Below are positions 60,852 through 63,140 of a stretch of DNA of 63,140 nt, in pieces. Within the stretch, counting starts at the first letter, position 1. Every line of letters starts with the position of its first letter. Under the pieces are notes generated by a model, which ran no database searches, had not been told where the DNA came from, and saw nothing but the letters and a program-made list of their open reading frames with translations. The position numbers and the translations under genes were made by a program. The stretch spans positions 1 through 63,140 of the forward strand of contig NZ_JAAAMT010000034.1 of NCBI RefSeq assembly GCF_009905435.1. Direction: 5' to 3'. The DNA comes from Pseudomonas sp. R5(2019) (GTDB lineage Bacteria > Pseudomonadota > Gammaproteobacteria > Pseudomonadales > Pseudomonadaceae).

Positions 60852-62927
60852 TTAGCGCCGAACGACCAGCAGGCAGCCGTCGGGCTGGACCGTGGCGGTG
60901 AACGAGGACGACACGAAAGTCGAGGTTTCGCGCTCTGCGATGATGGCCGGACCGTCGATCCGCGCCCCCGCCTGCAGCTGTTCGCGCTGGTAGATGCCGG
61001 CATCGACAAAACCGCCCGCCAGCACATCGAACACCTCCCGACGGGTGACTTCATGGGCCCGATGCGAAGCCTTGATCTGCTCAACTGGCTCGACCGGAAG
61101 AAGCGGCGAACTGGCCTTGACCGACCAACTGACGATCTCGATGTCCGGCCCTTCGATGGGGCGGCCGAAGAACATCGTATAGGCCGCTTCAAACAGCGCC
61201 CTGAATTGAACCGTATCGCTGTTGTCGAACGGCTTGAACGGCAGGCTGACAGGAATTTCCCAGCCCTGCCCGACATAACGCATGAACGCCGTGCACTCCA
61301 GCTCCGGCTCGCCCTCGGGCATGCCCTGGCGCAGGAAGCCGATGGCTTCGGCCTTCATGTCGTCGATCAGCGCGTTGACCTGCGGGGCGTCGAACTCGGA
61401 CAGGCGCACGAAGGCACTGCGCACGGCCTCGTAGCCGAACGGCGCGCGAAGGAAGCCGATGGCCGAGCCCACACCGGCACCGGCCGGCACCAGGAACCGC
61501 GACACGCCCATCTTTTCGCAGAGCCGCGCCGCGTGCAGCGGACCGCCGCCGCCAAAGGTGATCATGGTGTAGTCGGCGATGTCCTTGCCGCTTTCGACCG
61601 CATGCACGCGCCCGGCGTTGGCCATGTTTTCGTCGACCACTTCGCAGATGCCGTAAGCGGCCGTCAGGGCTTCCATGTTCAGCGGCTGGCCGATGACCCG
61701 AGCGACCGCCGAGGCGGCGTTGTCGGTCGACAGGCGCAGGGCACCACCGGCGAAGTTATCGGCGTCCAGGCGACCGAGCAGCAGGTTGGCGTCGGTAATG
61801 GTCGGCTCCAGGCCCCCGCGACCATAGCAGGCCGGGCCCGGCTCGGACGCGGCGCTGTGCGGGCCGACGCGGATCTGGCGCATGCTGTCGATGCTGGCGA
61901 TGGAACCGCCGCCGGCACCAATCTCGACCATTTCCACCACCGGGATGGAAATCGGCATGCCACTGCCCTTCTTGAAGCGATAGGTGCGCGCCACTTCAAA
62001 GGTCTTGGCGGTCTTGGGCACCTTGTTTTCAATCAGGCAGATTTTCGCCGTGGTGCCGCCCATGTCGAAGGAGACAACCGAGTCCAGTTCATATTTACGG
62101 GCGATATCGGCCGCGAAGATGGCGCCACCGGCCGGGCCGGATTCAACCAGGCGCACCGGAAATTCGGCGGCGCTCTGGACCGAGATAATGCCGCCGCCGG
62201 AATGGATCATGAACACCGGGCAATCGGCACCGGCTTGCTTGAGGGTCACCACCAGACGGTCCAGGTAGGACTTGATCAGCGGCTTGACGTAAGCGTTGGC
62301 GCAGACGGTGTTGAAGCGCTCGAACTCGCGCATCTGCGGCGAAACTTCACTGGAAATGGAGATCGATACGTTCGGCAGGCGTGCCTGCAGGGCATCGCGC
62401 ACCAGGCGCTCGTGGGCACCGTTGATGTAACTGTGGATCAGGCCGATGGCAACGCTTTCGTATTCCCCTTCGGCGATGCGCTCGACCAGTGCATCGATGT
62501 CGGCTTGCCGGGGTTCGATCAGCACCTCGCCCTGCACATCCAGACGCTCGCGCAGGGTGAAGCGGTGTTCGCGCTCGATCAGCGGTGGCGGCAAGGTAAT
62601 GTTGATGTCGTATTGTTCGAAGCGGTTTTCGGTGCGCATTTCCAGCGTGTCACGAAAACCTTCGGTGGTGATGAACGCCGTCCGGGCACCGCGCCGCTCG
62701 ATCAGGGCATTGGTGGCCAGGGTGGTGCCATGGATCAGTTGGTCGATATCGGACAGCTTCAACCCTGCCGCTTCGATGACCGTGTTGACGCCGGTGAGAA
62801 TGGCACGCTCAGGCAACTCGTAGTCGGTCAGAATCTTGGTCGAATGCAGCACGCCGTCGACATCCAGCGCGATATCGGTAAAGGTCCCACCTATGTCCAC
62901 GCCGACCCGGCATGAAGTAGCAGTCAT
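60852..62927 (-). CDS. hyuA: Hydantoinase A/oxoprolinase family subunit
   Basis: This 691-residue HyuA subunit has the ATP-binding VGVDIGGTFTDIALD at the start, a second nucleotide loop around DMGGTTAKICLI, and GAGGGSIASID. First gene of the operon, 29 bp before hyuB. It uses ATP to open a lactam ring. GGGGATACGACG precedes ATG 62927. Substrate cannot be read, but partners point to an N-containing amino acid derivative. Confidence 0.92.
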   Translation of the reverse strand: MTATSCRVGVDIGGTFTDIALDVDGVLHSTKILTDYELPERAILTGVNTVIEAAGLKLSDIDQLIHGTTLATNALIERRGARTAFITTEGFRDTLEMRTENRFEQYDINITLPPPLIEREHRFTLRERLDVQGEVLIEPRQADIDALVERIAEGEYESVAIGLIHSYINGAHERLVRDALQARLPNVSISISSEVSPQMREFERFNTVCANAYVKPLIKSYLDRLVVTLKQAGADCPVFMIHSGGGIISVQSAAEFPVRLVESGPAGGAIFAADIARKYELDSVVSFDMGGTTAKICLIENKVPKTAKTFEVARTYRFKKGSGMPISIPVVEMVEIGAGGGSIASIDSMRQIRVGPHSAASEPGPACYGRGGLEPTITDANLLLGRLDADNFAGGALRLSTDNAASAVARVIGQPLNMEALTAAYGICEVVDENMANAGRVHAVESGKDIADYTMITFGGGGPLHAARLCEKMGVSRFLVPAGAGVGSAIGFLRAPFGYEAVRSAFVRLSEFDAPQVNALIDDMKAEAIGFLRQGMPEGEPELECTAFMRYVGQGWEIPVSLPFKPFDNSDTVQFRALFEAAYTMFFGRPIEGPDIEIVSWSVKASSPLLPVEPVEQIKASHRAHEVTRREVFDVLAGGFVDAGIYQREQLQAGARIDGPAIIAERETSTFVSSSFTATVQPDGCLLVVRR

Positions 62928-62984
62928 CGTCGTATCCCCTGAAATTCTTGAACTCATGGCAAGCGGTGTTTGATCCGCTTTGAA

Positions 62985-63007
62985 TGTAAGTTATATGTTG
63001 TCTTACA
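62985..63007. promoter_or_regulatory. hyu promoter inverted repeat TGTAAG-N11-CTTACA
   Basis: TGTAAG (62985-62990) and CTTACA (63002-63007) form an exact inverted repeat 58 bp before the hyuA ATG. The right part on the minus strand reads TGTAAGACAACA, nearly the same as the liv-side site at 51366. It fits a FadR-type GntR operator. Confidence 0.6.
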
Positions 63008-63063
63008 TGCGGTCAAGCACTTACACCGCGGTTTTTACTGATCGATCAATTGCCAAATCCTGA

Positions 63064-63140
63064 TGTAGGAGCCGGCTTTAGCCGCGATGGGCTGCGCAGC
63101 AGACCCTGGGGCCGCGGCGCAGCCCATCGCGGCTAAAGCC
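63064..63140. repeat. REP-type repeat cut by the window end
   Basis: GTAGGAGCCGGCTTTAGCCGCGATGGGCTGCGCAGCAG and, past a spacer, GCAGCCCATCGCGGCTAAAGCC form a long inverted repeat. The second arm is incomplete because the window stops. Related to the 5550-5620 pair. Confidence 0.85.

Noticed and set aside
61053..62915. 620-codon open frame opposite hyuA
   Set aside because: Antisense shadow of a strongly conserved hydantoinase A gene.
1..63140. tRNA, rRNA, integrase or transposase genes
   Set aside because: I looked for cloverleaf-type ends and recombinase motifs next to the atypical regions and found none I could support.

Overview
The window looks like chromosomal DNA of a Pseudomonas, probably of the fluorescens/putida lineage. 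The reasons are high-GC coding with few gaps, protein types usual for that genus (azlCD, the PA4872-type oxaloacetate decarboxylase, braDEFG-like Liv transport, Bcr/CflA efflux, dctA, DUF1883, small proline-rich proteins), and many intergenic inverted repeats of the Pseudomonas REP type (GTAGGAGC..GCTTGC..GCGA or GTGGGAGCGGATTTATCCGCG). I see no rRNA, tRNA, CRISPR array, IS element or prophage core.

Layout. 0.2-5.3 kb: a Bcr/CflA efflux pump with its TetR gene and a clear 18-bp operator; an AraC regulator; a DUF3156-like gene and an APC permease. 5.7-10.5 kb: a HbpS/GlcG-like protein, PLD-type phosphatidylserine synthase, an exported YtcJ-like amidohydrolase, and the AzlCD exporter. 11.1-22.8 kb: a catabolic island with an RraA-type aldolase, LysR, a fused aconitase X dehydratase, oxaloacetate decarboxylase, DUF1428, an LDH2-family dehydrogenase, RpiR, and a polar amino acid ABC importer that encloses a DadA-like FAD oxidase. 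This is probably uptake and breakdown of an amino acid or hydroxy acid, possibly 3-hydroxyproline.

22.8-28.1 kb is a decayed, rearranged accessory patch. It has a lone AAA ATPase, a MarR gene with an internal deletion, an effector-like gene with an in-frame TGA, three tandem copies of a small two-segment membrane protein (candidate immunity genes; one is frameshifted in a T7 run), and a Fic remnant. Two copies are preceded by a leftover tail of the effector, and all three start in the same ATGA overlap. This toxin-immunity module array is the most novel item in the window.

28.4-36.9 kb: an LLM oxidoreductase, phosphatidylcholine synthase, an AT-rich three-gene ABC-2 exporter (one permease frameshifted in a 6-base homopolymer), DctA, tartrate dehydrogenase and its divergent LysR. 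36.9-46.2 kb: HipBA, several small orphan genes, an AbrB orphan, a CBS protein right behind a strong terminator, ArsRB, metallothionein and a partner. 46.2-63.1 kb: a Liv branched-chain-type importer, a divergent FadR-type GntR, and a seven-gene operon (hyuA-hyuB-aminotransferase-NAD epimerase-FAD oxidase-TPP enzyme-aldehyde dehydrogenase). The liv and hyu promoters share a 12-bp motif, TGTAAGAYAACA, so GntR may control uptake and breakdown of one nitrogen compound together.
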